64,000 nt of DNA from positions 1 through 64,000 of the forward strand of contig CACYWL010000001.1 of the NCBI GenBank assembly GCA_902778055.1, in the 5' to 3' direction. Every line of letters starts with the position of its first letter. Positions within the stretch are counted from its first letter, which is position 1. Origin of the DNA: an uncultured Eubacteriales bacterium. GTDB lineage: Bacteria > Bacillota > Clostridia > Christensenellales > Aristaeellaceae. A model generated the notes under the pieces. The model was not told the DNA's origin. It did not search any database and saw only the letters and a program-made list of their open reading frames with translations. Shown piece after piece: positions 36,580-46,655 of the stretch. The translations under genes were made by a program, and so were the position numbers.

Positions 36580-36963
36580 ATGAAAGAGTATCAGAGAATT
36601 GACCGAATCTCCGAGGAGCTTCGGAGGGAACTGGACGCGATTATCCGGGAGGAAATCAACGATCCCCGGGTGGACGGCACCTGGAGTATCACCCGGGCGG
36701 AAGTAACCGGAGATCTCCGGTACGCGAAGGTCTACGTTTCCGTGCTGGAGGAGGAGAAACGGGACAAGCTGATGGAGGCGCTGAAGAACGCGAAGGGATA
36801 TCTCCGCCGTGCCCTGGGCCGGCGGATGATCATCCGGTCCGCGCCCGAGCTGATCTTCGTCAGCGATCAGAACATTGAATACGGCGTCCACATCGCGAAG
36901 GTGCTGGCGGAAACCGGTATTTCCAGCCGGACGGAGGATGAGGAAGAGACATCCTCGCTCTGA
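36580..36963 (+). CDS. rbfA: Ribosome-binding factor A
   Basis: 127 residues. KH-type fold with RIDRISEELRRELDAIIREEINDPRV and VTGDLRYAKVYVSVL, typical of RbfA, which binds immature 30S and is needed at low temperature. ATG follows the infB stop without a gap. Acidic C-terminal tail. Confident call. Confidence 0.95.
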   Translation: MKEYQRIDRISEELRRELDAIIREEINDPRVDGTWSITRAEVTGDLRYAKVYVSVLEEEKRDKLMEALKNAKGYLRRALGRRMIIRSAPELIFVSDQNIEYGVHIAKVLAETGISSRTEDEEETSSL

Positions 36964-37022
36964 AGCGCGGAAATCATGCACGGGAAGGAATTTGCAGACA
37001 GAACGGGAGGTTCGGAAGAGTC

Positions 37023-38009
37023 ATGAGAGACCCTGAAGGAATCGCAAGGACATTGCGGGAGGCGAACTCTGTCTGCATCTGCAGCCATGTCAGCCCGGAC
37101 GGCGATACCATCGGCAGCGCGCTGGCCATGCGCCTCGTGCTGATCAATATGGGAAAACGGGTGCGGGTTTTCTGTCAGGACAAGGTTCCGGACAGCCTGT
37201 GCTTTCTTCCCGGCGCCGATGAAATCCGGCACCCGGAAGAAAACACGGAGCGGTACGACCTTTTTCTCTCCGTGGACGTCAGCGACGAGGCCAGGCTGGG
37301 AAGCTGCGCTGCGCTGAGAAGCTGCTGCGAACGCACGGCCCAGATTGACCATCATTGGACCAACCCCGGTTTTGCCGGGGTCAACAGCGTGGACGGAAAT
37401 GCGTCGGCAACCTGCACGATGATCCGGGAGCAGATGAAGTATCTGGATGCGCCGCTGACCCGGGAAATTGCGGAGTGCCTTTATGCCGGCATCAGCACGG
37501 ACACGGGCAATTTTTCCTTTGACTGCACGGATCCGGAAGCCTTCCGGGTGATGGGGGATCTGCTGGAGGCGGGGCTGCCGCTGGCGGATCTGAGCATGAG
37601 GCTTTTCCGGGAAAAAAGCAAGGAGCAGCTGAAGCTGCTGGGCCGGGCCATTGAGAAGATGAGCTTTGAGGCGGACGGCCGGATCGCTGTCATGATGCTT
37701 AACAGACAGGATTTCGAGGATTGCGGCGCACTGAGCGAGCATGCCGATACGGTGGTCAACTACGGACTGGAAACCATCGGAACCCAGATGGCCGTGCTGG
37801 CCCGGGAATCGGATGACAACCGGATCAAGTTCAGCCTTCGCGCGCGCGCTCCCCTGACCGTGGACGATGTGGCGGCCCGGCTGGGCGGCGGCGGGCATAA
37901 CCGCGCGGCCGGCATCAGCATGGAGGGTACACTGAAGGCCACCACGAGGGTCGTTGTCCGGGCCATGAAGGAAAGACTGCAGAAAGAAGACAAAGCGCGG
38001 AAGAAATGA
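37023..38009 (+). CDS. nrnA: Bifunctional oligoribonuclease / PAP phosphatase NrnA
   Basis: 328 residues, DHH/DHHA1 phosphoesterase. Metal motifs SHVSPDGDTIGSAL and VDVSDEARLG, DHH at 109-111 (QIDHHWTNPGFAGVN), and GGGGHNRAAG near the end. Degrades nanoRNA and 3'-phosphoadenosine 5'-phosphate. Its usual place is between rbfA and truB; the stop overlaps the truB start by 4 bp. Confidence 0.95.
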   Translation: MRDPEGIARTLREANSVCICSHVSPDGDTIGSALAMRLVLINMGKRVRVFCQDKVPDSLCFLPGADEIRHPEENTERYDLFLSVDVSDEARLGSCAALRSCCERTAQIDHHWTNPGFAGVNSVDGNASATCTMIREQMKYLDAPLTREIAECLYAGISTDTGNFSFDCTDPEAFRVMGDLLEAGLPLADLSMRLFREKSKEQLKLLGRAIEKMSFEADGRIAVMMLNRQDFEDCGALSEHADTVVNYGLETIGTQMAVLARESDDNRIKFSLRARAPLTVDDVAARLGGGGHNRAAGISMEGTLKATTRVVVRAMKERLQKEDKARKK

Positions 38010-38902
38010 ACGGTTTTATCAATATCCATAAGCCCGCAGGGCTCTCCAGCGCCGCCGTTGTGGGGGTGATGAAGCGTCTGACGGGCGAAAAGCGAATCGG
38101 CCACGCCGGGACGCTGGACCCTGAAGCCGCGGGCGTCCTTCCCATCATGCTGGGAAGGGCCACGCGGCTGTTTGATTATCTGGTGGACAAGGAAAAGGAA
38201 TATGAGGCGGTCTGCGCCTTCGGCACTGCGACGGACACCCAGGACGCGACGGGCGAAGTGACTGCCCGCGGAGAGGACTATCCGGACCCGACACGGATCC
38301 TTCAAGAGATTCCGAAGCTGACCGGGGATATCCGCCAGAAACCCAGCATGTTCAGCGCGATCAAGGTGGGAGGAAGACCCCTTTACGACCTGGCCCGGAG
38401 GGGCGAAAGCGCGGAGGTGCCGGAGCGGACCGTGCACGTCGAGCGGATCGAGATCCTGGGCGAGGAACCGGAGCATGCGGTGCGGCTGCGGATCGCCTGC
38501 GGCAGGGGGACCTACATCCGTTCCATCTGCGATGACCTGGGAAAGCTCTGCGGCTGCCCGGCGCATATGCGGAGTCTGATCCGGACAAGGAGCGGCTTCT
38601 TTACGCTGGACGCGGCGCTGACGCTGGAGGAGGCCCGGGAGCTTGCTGAGGAAGGAAAGCTGGGGCAAAGGCTGATTCCGATGGATGCGCCGATTCAGCA
38701 TCTCCGCAGGATGGACGCCCCCACCGGGCTTGCCAGAATGGTCGCCGCGGGCGCGAAGCTCCCCCTGGACCGGATGAGCGGGGAGGAGCCCGAGGAAAAC
38801 GGGGTGACCCGGATCTATCTGGAAAACGCATTCTGGGGGATGGCGGAACGCCGGGGAGATCAGCTGGTCTGGCGGGCACAGATTCCTCCTGATTCAGAAT
38901 GA
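38006..38902 (+). CDS. truB: tRNA pseudouridine(55) synthase TruB
   Basis: 298 residues. Signature NIHKPAGLSSAAVVGVMKR, then GHAGTLDPEAAGVLPI with the catalytic Asp38, KPSMFSAIKVGGRPLYDLAR and CGRGTYIRSICDDLG. Makes pseudouridine 55 in the T loop of tRNAs. Overlaps nrnA (ATGA), followed by ribF. Confidence 0.96.
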   Translation: MNGFINIHKPAGLSSAAVVGVMKRLTGEKRIGHAGTLDPEAAGVLPIMLGRATRLFDYLVDKEKEYEAVCAFGTATDTQDATGEVTARGEDYPDPTRILQEIPKLTGDIRQKPSMFSAIKVGGRPLYDLARRGESAEVPERTVHVERIEILGEEPEHAVRLRIACGRGTYIRSICDDLGKLCGCPAHMRSLIRTRSGFFTLDAALTLEEARELAEEGKLGQRLIPMDAPIQHLRRMDAPTGLARMVAAGAKLPLDRMSGEEPEENGVTRIYLENAFWGMAERRGDQLVWRAQIPPDSE

Positions 38903-38924
38903 TCGGGATTAGAGAAGGATGGAA

Positions 38925-39860
38925 ATGATCAGTACAGGAATGAAATCGGGACCCACCGTCGCGGTGCTCGGCACCTTGGACGGAGTGCACCTGGGGCACC
39001 GGGAGCTGATCCGGCAGGGAAGGGTCCTGGCGGACCGGCTGGGAGCGAAGCTCCGGGTGGTTACCTTTGACAGGCATCCGCTGGAGGTGCTGCGCCCGGA
39101 GGCTGCGCCGAAGCTCCTGCAGACGGCTGCGGAGCGGGAGGAAACCCTGAGCGGCCTGGGGGTTGAGGAAATCCGGGTGATTCCTTTCACCCGCGAGACG
39201 GCGGAAACGGAGCCGGAGGATTTCCTGAGGCAGCTTCGGGAGGAATGCGATCTGGCGGCCGCGGTCGCGGGATGGAACTATTCCTTCGGGCGAAAGGGCC
39301 GGGGAGACGCGGCGCTGCTCCGGGAGGACGGCCGGAAGCATGGCTATGAGGTCCGCATCGTTCCGCCGGTCCGGACGGAGGAGGGAGAGGTGATTTCCTC
39401 CACCGCCATCCGGGAGAAGCTTCTTCGCGGGGATCTGGAGGGCGCCAACAGGATGCTCGGATATGCCTACATGATCTCCGGGACCGTTGTGAACGGCAAG
39501 CATCAGGGGACCCGGATCGGATTCCCGACGGCCAATATCGAAACGGAGGCAGGAAAACTGCTGCCCGCCTACGGCGTATATGCCTGCCGGATGGAGAGCG
39601 GAGAGCAGGCCTGGCCGGGCGTCGTGAATATCGGTCTTCAGCCGACCCTTCCCTCCGGCCGAGTTACGGTGGAAGCGCATGCGCTGCACGCGGAGGTGGA
39701 TCTTTACGGAAGGCAGGCCAGGGTCAGGCTGCTCAGGTATCTCCGACCGGAGCGCAGATTCAGCTCGGTGGAGGAGCTGACGGAACAGATCGCACGGGAC
39801 CGGAGAGAAGCGGAAGACATCGAAAAAGCTTGCCATACAGGCAAAAATGAGGTAGTATAA
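38925..39860 (+). CDS. ribF: Bifunctional riboflavin kinase / FAD synthetase
   Basis: 311 residues. N-terminal nucleotidyltransferase with GTLDGVHLGHRELI (HxGH) and SSTAIREKLLRGDL; C-terminal flavokinase with GTRIGFPTANIE. Makes FMN and FAD. ATG at 38925 lies 6 bp after AGAAGG; ATG at 38919 is too close to it. Last gene of the nusA-infB operon; the glgP promoter lies in its 3' end. Confidence 0.94.
   Translation: MISTGMKSGPTVAVLGTLDGVHLGHRELIRQGRVLADRLGAKLRVVTFDRHPLEVLRPEAAPKLLQTAAEREETLSGLGVEEIRVIPFTRETAETEPEDFLRQLREECDLAAAVAGWNYSFGRKGRGDAALLREDGRKHGYEVRIVPPVRTEEGEVISSTAIREKLLRGDLEGANRMLGYAYMISGTVVNGKHQGTRIGFPTANIETEAGKLLPAYGVYACRMESGEQAWPGVVNIGLQPTLPSGRVTVEAHALHAEVDLYGRQARVRLLRYLRPERRFSSVEELTEQIARDRREAEDIEKACHTGKNEVV
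39830..39858 (+). promoter_or_regulatory. Promoter of the phosphorylase gene
   Basis: TTGCCA (39830-39835), 17 bp spacer, TAGTAT (39853-39858), overlapping the ribF terminus. Confidence 0.6.
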
Positions 39861-39912
39861 GGCTTGCGGACTTTTTGCACCGCCGGAACGGAAGTTGGAA
39901 GGAGATTACGGA

Positions 39913-42438
39913 ATGCCAGCAACCAAATTTGACAAAGAGTCGATCAAGAACTCGATCGTTGGAAAGCTTCAGCGGTACAATGGCCTGACCATTGACGAAG
40001 CGACTCCCCAGCAGATCTACCGCGCCGTGGCTTCCACCGTGCGCGACCAGATCATGCAGAAATACATGATCTCCCGGGAGGAGAGGAAGCGCAGCCGGAA
40101 AAAGCGCCTCTACTACCTGAGCGTGGAATTCCTGATGGGCCGCAGCATGTATACCAATATGCTGAATCTGGTTTCCAGCCAGGAGTATACCGATGCCCTG
40201 AAGGAGCTGGGAGTTGACATCCAGGACCTGCTGAAGGAGGAGCCGGAACCCGGTCTGGGCAACGGCGGCCTCGGAAGGCTGGCAGCCTGCTTTATGGACA
40301 GCCTGAGCAGCCTGGATCTGCCGGCCATGGGCTGCACCATCCGCTACGAGTACGGCCTGTTCCGTCAGAAAATCGTCGACGGCCAGCAGGTTGAGCTTCC
40401 CGACAGCTGGCTGGACAACGGCAACGCCTGGGAAAGCCCCGTGATGCAGGACGCCTGCGAGATCCATTTCGGCGGCCATGTGGAAGAAATTGAAATCAAC
40501 GGCGAGAAAAAGTTTGTGACGCGGGATTATTACACGGTGGAGGCCGTTCCCTACGATATGCCCATCGTGGGTTATGACACCGCGACAGTGAACCCCCTGC
40601 GGATGTGGAGCGCCCGCAGCCCGAAGAAGCTGGATCTGAGCAGCTTCGGCGAGGGCCGCTACGTTCAGGCCAGCGAGGAAATCGAGCTGGCGGAGACGAT
40701 CAGCAAGGTGCTCTATCCCGAGGACAAGCACTATGAGGGCAAGATGCTCCGGCTGAAGCAGCACTACTTCTTTACCAGCGCCAGCCTGCAGTACATCATC
40801 AAGGAATTCAAGAGCACCTTCGGCAATGACTTTTCGAAGCTGCCGGAGAAGGTGGTCATCCATATCAACGATACGCACCCGGGCATGGCCATCCCCGAGC
40901 TGATGCGCATCCTGATGGACGAGGAAGGCCTGGGCTGGGATGAGGCCAGCGCCATCGTGCAGAAGACCATTGCCTACACCAACCACACGATCATGGCCGA
41001 GGCGCTCGAGAAGTGGCCGGTGCATATGGTGGAGCAGCTGCTGCCCCGGTGCTACCAGATCATCTGCGAGATGAACCGCCGGCTGTGCGAGCGGCTGTGG
41101 AACGCCTTCCCGGGGGACTGGGACCGGATCGCCCACATGGCCATCGTCAGCTATGACAATGTGCACATGGCGAACATGCTCGTCGCGATGAGCTACAGCG
41201 TGAACGGCGTCAGCCAGCTGCACGGCGAGATTCTGAAGAGCGACACCTTCCATGACTACTATCAGATCATGCCCGAGAAATTCAGCGCCATTACCAACGG
41301 CATTACCCACCGCCGCTGGCTGATGAGCTGCAACCCCGGCCTGACTGGCCTGATCAAGGAGACGATCGGTGACAAGTGGGTCCGGGAGCCGGAGCTGCTC
41401 AAGGAGCTGCTGCCCTACGCGGACGACGCGGCCTTCCGCGAGGAGTTCGGGAAGATCAAGCGCCAGAATAAGGAACGCTTCGCGAAGATGCTGAAGGAGC
41501 ATCAGGGGACGGAGATCAATCCGGACTTCATGTTCGACGTCCAGGCGAAGCGGCTGCATGAATACAAGCGCCAGATGCTGAACGCTCTTCACATCCTTGT
41601 GCTGTACAACCGGATCGTGAACGACGAGAGCTTCACCATGGAGCCCAGAGTCTTTATCTTCGGCGCCAAGGCCAGCCCCGGATACGTCCGGGCGAAGCAG
41701 ACCATCCGCATGATCTGTGCCCTGAGCCGGCTGATCGAAAAGCATCCCCGGGCCCGGAAGATGCTGCAGGTCGTGTTCCTGGAGAACTACAATGTCTCCA
41801 GCGCGGAGGTGCTGATTCCCGCGGCGGAGGTTTCCGAGCAGCTCAGCACCGCCAGCAAGGAAGCCAGCGGCACCGGCAACATGAAGTTCATGATGAACGG
41901 CGCGGTCACCATCGGCACGATGGACGGCGCGAACGTCGAGATCAGCGAGCAGGTCGGGATGGACAACATTTACATCTTCGGCATGCGGAGCGACACCGTG
42001 CTGGATATGTACCGGGAGCACAGCTACAATCCCATGAGCATCTTCGAGAGCAACCAGGAAATCCGCCTGGCCATGACGCAGATGATCGACGGAACGCTGA
42101 TGCCCGAGAATCCCTCCGTTCTGCAGGATCTGTACCACAGCCTGCTGCTGGGCGACTGGGGCTCCATGGGAGACAGCTATTTCGTGCTGAAGGACTTCGG
42201 TTCCTATTCCATGGCGCAGCGCCGGCTGAACAATGACTACGGGAATCAGAAAAAATGGCTGAAGATGGCGGTCACCAATACCGCGATGAGCGGCATCTTC
42301 TCCTCCGACCGGACGATCGACGAATACAACCGTCTGATCTGGCATCTGGACCCCTATTCCCACAAGGGAACAGATGCTGAAAAGGGCGACAAGCCCGCGG
42401 AGAAGAAGTCCTCCGCACGGAAGACGACCAAGGCATAA
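39913..42438 (+). CDS. glgP: Glycogen/starch/alpha-glucan phosphorylase
   Basis: 841 residues, PLP-dependent GT35. The PLP-binding lysine is Lys658 in ASGTGNMKFMMNGA; the N-terminus has YYLSVEFLMGR and GNGGLGRLAACF. Releases glucose-1-phosphate from alpha-1,4-glucans; the phosphoglucomutase at 10322 can take the product. ATG at 39913 is preceded by GGAAGGAG. The C-terminus is a Lys/Ala-rich tail (EKKSSARKTTKA) not usual for the family. No glgABC cluster nearby. Confidence 0.96.
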   Translation: MPATKFDKESIKNSIVGKLQRYNGLTIDEATPQQIYRAVASTVRDQIMQKYMISREERKRSRKKRLYYLSVEFLMGRSMYTNMLNLVSSQEYTDALKELGVDIQDLLKEEPEPGLGNGGLGRLAACFMDSLSSLDLPAMGCTIRYEYGLFRQKIVDGQQVELPDSWLDNGNAWESPVMQDACEIHFGGHVEEIEINGEKKFVTRDYYTVEAVPYDMPIVGYDTATVNPLRMWSARSPKKLDLSSFGEGRYVQASEEIELAETISKVLYPEDKHYEGKMLRLKQHYFFTSASLQYIIKEFKSTFGNDFSKLPEKVVIHINDTHPGMAIPELMRILMDEEGLGWDEASAIVQKTIAYTNHTIMAEALEKWPVHMVEQLLPRCYQIICEMNRRLCERLWNAFPGDWDRIAHMAIVSYDNVHMANMLVAMSYSVNGVSQLHGEILKSDTFHDYYQIMPEKFSAITNGITHRRWLMSCNPGLTGLIKETIGDKWVREPELLKELLPYADDAAFREEFGKIKRQNKERFAKMLKEHQGTEINPDFMFDVQAKRLHEYKRQMLNALHILVLYNRIVNDESFTMEPRVFIFGAKASPGYVRAKQTIRMICALSRLIEKHPRARKMLQVVFLENYNVSSAEVLIPAAEVSEQLSTASKEASGTGNMKFMMNGAVTIGTMDGANVEISEQVGMDNIYIFGMRSDTVLDMYREHSYNPMSIFESNQEIRLAMTQMIDGTLMPENPSVLQDLYHSLLLGDWGSMGDSYFVLKDFGSYSMAQRRLNNDYGNQKKWLKMAVTNTAMSGIFSSDRTIDEYNRLIWHLDPYSHKGTDAEKGDKPAEKKSSARKTTKA

Positions 42439-42452
42439 GACCTCAGAGACGG

Positions 42453-42485
42453 ATCCCCCGCTGCCGAAAGGCGCGGGGGATTTTT
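42453..42485 (+). terminator. Terminator after glgP
   Basis: ATCCCCCGC (42453-42461), T bulge, GCC, GAAA tetraloop, GGC, GCGGGGGAT, then TTTTT at 42481-42485. Confidence 0.9.
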
Positions 42486-42532
42486 CGGCGCTTCGGGGCT
42501 GCCGAGGCATCCGGTTTATTTTGCCCGGATAC

Positions 42533-42561
42533 TTGCTTTTTAATCACCGATTCCTTATACT
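42533..42561 (+). promoter_or_regulatory. Promoter of the GH3 gene
   Basis: TTGCTT (42533-42538), 17 bp spacer, TATACT (42556-42561), about 32 bp before the GH3 ATG. Confidence 0.7.
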
Positions 42562-42592
42562 TCAACCATCAACCAGAAAGGATGAACAATTC

Positions 42593-44881
42593 ATGGATAT
42601 CCAAAAAGTGATTTCCGAAATGACCCTGGAGGAAAAATGCTCCCTGCTTTCCGGCGCGGATTTCTGGCACACCAAGGCCGTCGAGCGGCTGGGCATCCGG
42701 TCCGTCATGGTCTCGGACGGCCCTCACGGGCTGAGAAAGCAGGATGACCAGGCGGATCATCTCGGCATCAACGACAGCATCAAGGCTGTCTGCTTTCCCG
42801 CGGCCTGCGCGACGACCTCTTCGTTTGACAGGAACCTGGTCCGCAGGATGGGTGAGGCTCTGGGGGATGAATGCCAGCACGAGCGGGTAGCCATCAATCT
42901 GGGTCCGGCGATCAATATCAAGCGATCCCCCCTGTGCGGCCGGAACTTCGAATACATGAGCGAGGATCCGTATCTGGCCGGGGAAATGGCGGCCAGCCTG
43001 GTGCAGGGTATCCAGAGCCGGAATGTGGGCACCAGCGTAAAGCATTTTGCAGCCAACAGCCAGGAGCACAGGCGGATGTCCTCCAGCAGCGAAATCGACG
43101 AGCGGACGCTGCGGGAGATCTATCTGCCGGCCTTCGAGGCCGCGGCGAAGAAGGGGAAGGCCTGGACCTTCATGTGCAGCTACAATGCCATCAACGGCGT
43201 CCATTCCGACGTCAACCGCTGGCTGCTCACGGAGGTGCTGCGGAAGGAATGGGGCTCCGACGCCTACGTGATGAGTGACTGGGGCGCGGTGACGGACCGG
43301 GTGGCGGGTGTGCTGGCCGGACTGGATCTGGAGATGCCCTCCAGCGGAGGCGTAAACGACGCGGTCGTGCTGAAGGCGGTCCGGGAGGGACGGATTCAGG
43401 AGTCGGACGTGGATGCCTGCGTGGAGCGGATCCTGACCATCAATCAGCGCTATCTCGACCATGCCAGGCCGGACACGCCCTGGGACAAGGAAAAGGATCA
43501 TGAGCTAGCCGGACAGCTGGCGGCGGAATGCCTGGTGCTGCTGAAGAACGAGAACGGCGTGCTGCCCCTGAAAAAAGGGGAGAAGGTTGCGATTCTGGGC
43601 GAGTTTGCCGCGAAACCCCGTTTCCAGGGCGGCGGCAGCTCCCATATCAACAGCTTCCGGGTAACGAGCCTTCTGGATGCGGTGAAGGATATCTCCGGAA
43701 TCACCTACGCCCAGGGCTACCGGATCAGCAGCGATGAGACGGATGAAGCGCTGGAACGGGAGGCCCTTGAGGCGGCCCGGCAGGCGGATAAGGTGGTCAT
43801 CGTCGCCGGACTGCCGGACAGCTATGAGAGCGAGGGCTATGACCGGAAGCATATGCGGATTCCCGCGAACCAGAACGCGCTGATCGAGGCGGCCGCGGCG
43901 GTGAATCCGAATATCATCGTGCTGCTCTATAACGGTTCTCCGGTCGAAATGCCCTGGCTGGCGCGGGTGCAGGGCGTGATCGAGGGCTATCTGGCCGGGC
44001 AGAACGCGGGTACCGCAAACCGGGCCGTGCTGTGGGGGGAGGTCAATCCCAGCGGACGCCTGGCGGAAACCATGCCCATCCGGCTGGAGGATACCCCCTG
44101 CTATCTGAGCTACGGCGGGGAAGGCAATACCGCGGTTTACAGCGAGGGGGTTTTCGTCGGGTATCGCTACTATGAAAAGAAGAAGGTGCCGGTTCAGTTC
44201 CCCTTCGGGTTCGGTCTCAGCTATACAACGTTTGAGTACAGCAATCTGCGTCTGGATCGGGAACGGATGAAGGACACGGAAATCCTGACTGTGAAGGTCG
44301 ATGTGACCAATACAGGAAGCGCCGCCGGCAAGGAAGTGGTTCAGCTGTATGTTTCCGACCGGGAGAGCGATGAAGTGTTCCGCCCGGTGCGGGAGCTGAA
44401 GGGCTTCGAGAAAATCGAGCTGCAGCCCGGGGAGACCGGGACGGTCACCTTTACGCTGGATCAGCGTGCCTTCGCGTTCTGGAGCGTCAGGATTCATGAC
44501 TGGTATGTCGAGACCGGCGTGTTTGACATCCAGATCTGCCGCAATGCCTCCGAGGTCATTCTGTCCGCGCCCGTGACGGTGGAGGGCACGAAAACCCTGC
44601 CGCTGACGGTCACGGAGGACACCATTTTCATGGATCTTCGCAAGTATCCGGCGAAAATGGCCGTGCTGACGGAGGCCCGGAAAAAGATGCGCGGCAATCC
44701 GGCCACCGGGGAGACCGAAGACCAGGGAAGCAGCGACGCGGCGCAGGAAGCGATCACCGAGGATATGACCGCGGCCATGGAGGGATATGCGCCGCTCCGG
44801 AACATGATCAGCTTTACGGGCGGACAGGCCAATCATGAAGATCTGAAGCAGATCATTGACGCAATGAACGCGGCGGAATAA
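42593..44881 (+). CDS. Glycoside hydrolase family 3 beta-glycosidase
   Basis: 762 residues, no signal peptide, so probably cytoplasmic. N-terminal GH3 barrel with SDGPHGLRKQ and a nucleophile in VMSDWGAV (Asp229); GH3 C-terminal domain with EFAAKPRFQGGGSSH; then a fibronectin-III-like domain (KEVVQLYVSDRES). Beta-glucosidase or beta-xylosidase activity on oligosaccharides is likely; the exact sugar is not predictable. A C-terminal helical tail (~90 residues) lies beyond the Fn3 domain. The frame runs further upstream but the ATG at 42593 has AAAGGA and lies after the promoter. Confidence 0.93.
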   Translation: MDIQKVISEMTLEEKCSLLSGADFWHTKAVERLGIRSVMVSDGPHGLRKQDDQADHLGINDSIKAVCFPAACATTSSFDRNLVRRMGEALGDECQHERVAINLGPAINIKRSPLCGRNFEYMSEDPYLAGEMAASLVQGIQSRNVGTSVKHFAANSQEHRRMSSSSEIDERTLREIYLPAFEAAAKKGKAWTFMCSYNAINGVHSDVNRWLLTEVLRKEWGSDAYVMSDWGAVTDRVAGVLAGLDLEMPSSGGVNDAVVLKAVREGRIQESDVDACVERILTINQRYLDHARPDTPWDKEKDHELAGQLAAECLVLLKNENGVLPLKKGEKVAILGEFAAKPRFQGGGSSHINSFRVTSLLDAVKDISGITYAQGYRISSDETDEALEREALEAARQADKVVIVAGLPDSYESEGYDRKHMRIPANQNALIEAAAAVNPNIIVLLYNGSPVEMPWLARVQGVIEGYLAGQNAGTANRAVLWGEVNPSGRLAETMPIRLEDTPCYLSYGGEGNTAVYSEGVFVGYRYYEKKKVPVQFPFGFGLSYTTFEYSNLRLDRERMKDTEILTVKVDVTNTGSAAGKEVVQLYVSDRESDEVFRPVRELKGFEKIELQPGETGTVTFTLDQRAFAFWSVRIHDWYVETGVFDIQICRNASEVILSAPVTVEGTKTLPLTVTEDTIFMDLRKYPAKMAVLTEARKKMRGNPATGETEDQGSSDAAQEAITEDMTAAMEGYAPLRNMISFTGGQANHEDLKQIIDAMNAAE

Positions 44882-44915
44882 GGGAGCCCTGATTTCGGCC
44901 CGCGGAAGCCCAAAG

Positions 44916-44950
44916 AAAAAGGGGAGAGCCATCGGCTCTCTCCTCTTTTC
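44916..44950 (+). terminator. Bidirectional terminator between GH3 and GH13 genes
   Basis: GAGAGCC (44924-44930), ATC, GGCTCTC (44934-44940), with an A run on the left (AAAGAAAAA) and TCCTCTTTT on the right, serving both convergent genes. Confidence 0.8.
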
Positions 44951-44966
44951 ACATCCCGGAGTTATT

Positions 44967-46637
44967 TCAGCTCCTCAGCAGCACTCTGGCCTCATAGGGC
45001 TGCAGCTTTCCGGGCTGATGGGTCGGATAATTGGAAATCAGCTCGGTTCCGCCGGCTTCCTCCGCCAGGCCGCAGGGCACGGTGCGGTCCGTCCAGTTCA
45101 GCAGAACCGTCAGCACCTGACCATCCAGCCGGCGCTCATAGGCGTATACCTGATCGTCGTCCTCCAGCAGCGGCACAAAGGAGCCGTAGACAATGATATC
45201 ATGGGTATGACGGAGCGCGATCAGCTGCCGGTAATAGTGGTAGACGCTGTCGGGATCCTGCACCTCGTCCTCCGCGTTGATCCAGGGATAATTGCCGTTC
45301 ACGGGCAGCCAGGGCGTTCCCGTGGTGAAGCCGGCATGCTTTTCCCGGTTCCACTGCATGGGAGTGCGGGCGTTGTCCCGGGCGATGCGGGCAAAATAGC
45401 GCAGCATATCCTGTCCGTCCACCCGGCCGCTTTCCACCCACTGACGCCAGGCGTTGTGCACCTCGACATCCTGATACTGATCGAGCCGGGTGAAATAGGC
45501 ATTGGTCATGCCCAGCTCCTCGCCCTGATAGACATAGGGAGTGCCGCGCATCATATGGATCATGGTGGCCAGCATCTTGGCGCTGCGGGCCCGGAAGAGC
45601 TCGCTGTCATTGCCGTAGCGGCTGACCTGGCGGGGCTGGTCGTGATTGCCCAGATAGACCGTGTTCCAGGCCTTGCCCTGCAGGGCGGTCTGCCAGCGGT
45701 TGAAGGCAGCCCGGACATCCTTCAGAGGCGCGCCGTGGTCACTCCATTTGCCCAGCTCCGTGCCGTCGTTCAGACCGTCATTATGCTCAAAGGAGAAGAT
45801 CATGTCCAGCTCGCTGCCGTCCTCGTTGGCGTAGGCGATGGCGCTTTCCACCGTTCCGCCCGCCTCACCGACCGTCAGCAGATCATATTTGTCCAGCACT
45901 TCCTTCCGCATCTCCCGCAGATAGCGGTGAGTGGTTGCCGTGTGCTGACAGGAGGGTTCAAAGCTGCCGTACAGGGCGCCGGGAGCCACGGGACCGTCTT
46001 CGTAGTTCTCCTTGCCGATCATGCTGATGACGTCCATCCGCCAGCCGTCCACGCCCTTGTCGCACCACCAGCGCATCATGTCGAAGACGCCTTCCCGGAC
46101 CTTCGGGTTGGCCCAGTTGAGATCGGGCTGCTCCTTTGTGAAGAGATGCAGATAATACTGTCCGCTGGGCTCGTCATACTCCCAGGCGCTGCCGGAAAAA
46201 CAGGAACCCCAGTTGTTGGGCGGGCCGCCGTTTTTCCCGTCCTGCCAGATATAGTAGTCCCGGAGAGGACTGTCCTTGCCCTTTCGGCTCTCCACAAACC
46301 AGGCGTGCTCATCGGAGGAGTGATTGGCTACCAGATCCATGACCAGCTTCATGCCTCTGCGGTGGATTTCCGACAGCATGCGGTCAAAGTCCTCCATGGA
46401 ACCGAATTCCTTCATGATTGCCCGGTAATCGCTGATGTCATAGCCGTTGTCATGGTTGGGGGAGGCATAGATCGGACTGCACCAGATCACATCCACGCCC
46501 AGCTCCTTCAGGTAATCCAGATGGGCGGTGATGCCGTTCAGATCCCCGATGCCGTCCCCATTGCTGTCCGCGAAGCTTCGGGGGTAAATCTGATAAACGA
46601 CGGCCTCTTTCCACCAGGTTCTTTTTTCGTTATTCAT
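44967..46637 (-). CDS. GH13 alpha-glucosidase (oligo-1,6-glucosidase/trehalose-6-P hydrolase-like)
   Basis: 556 residues, cytoplasmic. Starts WWKEAVVYQIYPRSFADSNGDGIGDL, hallmark of GH13_31. Catalytic nucleophile Asp202 (WRMDVISM), acid Glu258 (VGEAGG) and Asp333 (GNHDQPR). VDVISMIGK after the nucleophile: the Val204 position suggests alpha-1,6 or short alpha-1,4 substrates; preference needs testing. Last gene of the ABC operon (binding protein, two permeases, this enzyme), so it likely splits the imported oligosaccharide. RBS AAAGGA precedes the ATG. Confidence 0.92.
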   Translation of the reverse strand: MNNEKRTWWKEAVVYQIYPRSFADSNGDGIGDLNGITAHLDYLKELGVDVIWCSPIYASPNHDNGYDISDYRAIMKEFGSMEDFDRMLSEIHRRGMKLVMDLVANHSSDEHAWFVESRKGKDSPLRDYYIWQDGKNGGPPNNWGSCFSGSAWEYDEPSGQYYLHLFTKEQPDLNWANPKVREGVFDMMRWWCDKGVDGWRMDVISMIGKENYEDGPVAPGALYGSFEPSCQHTATTHRYLREMRKEVLDKYDLLTVGEAGGTVESAIAYANEDGSELDMIFSFEHNDGLNDGTELGKWSDHGAPLKDVRAAFNRWQTALQGKAWNTVYLGNHDQPRQVSRYGNDSELFRARSAKMLATMIHMMRGTPYVYQGEELGMTNAYFTRLDQYQDVEVHNAWRQWVESGRVDGQDMLRYFARIARDNARTPMQWNREKHAGFTTGTPWLPVNGNYPWINAEDEVQDPDSVYHYYRQLIALRHTHDIIVYGSFVPLLEDDDQVYAYERRLDGQVLTVLLNWTDRTVPCGLAEEAGGTELISNYPTHQPGKLQPYEARVLLRS

Positions 46638-46655
46638 GAAGCAGAAATCCTTTCT

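Noticed and set aside
39760..42510. Minus-strand open frame of 916 codons opposite glgP
   Set aside because: Antisense to a fully conserved phosphorylase; the frame is open because of codon bias.
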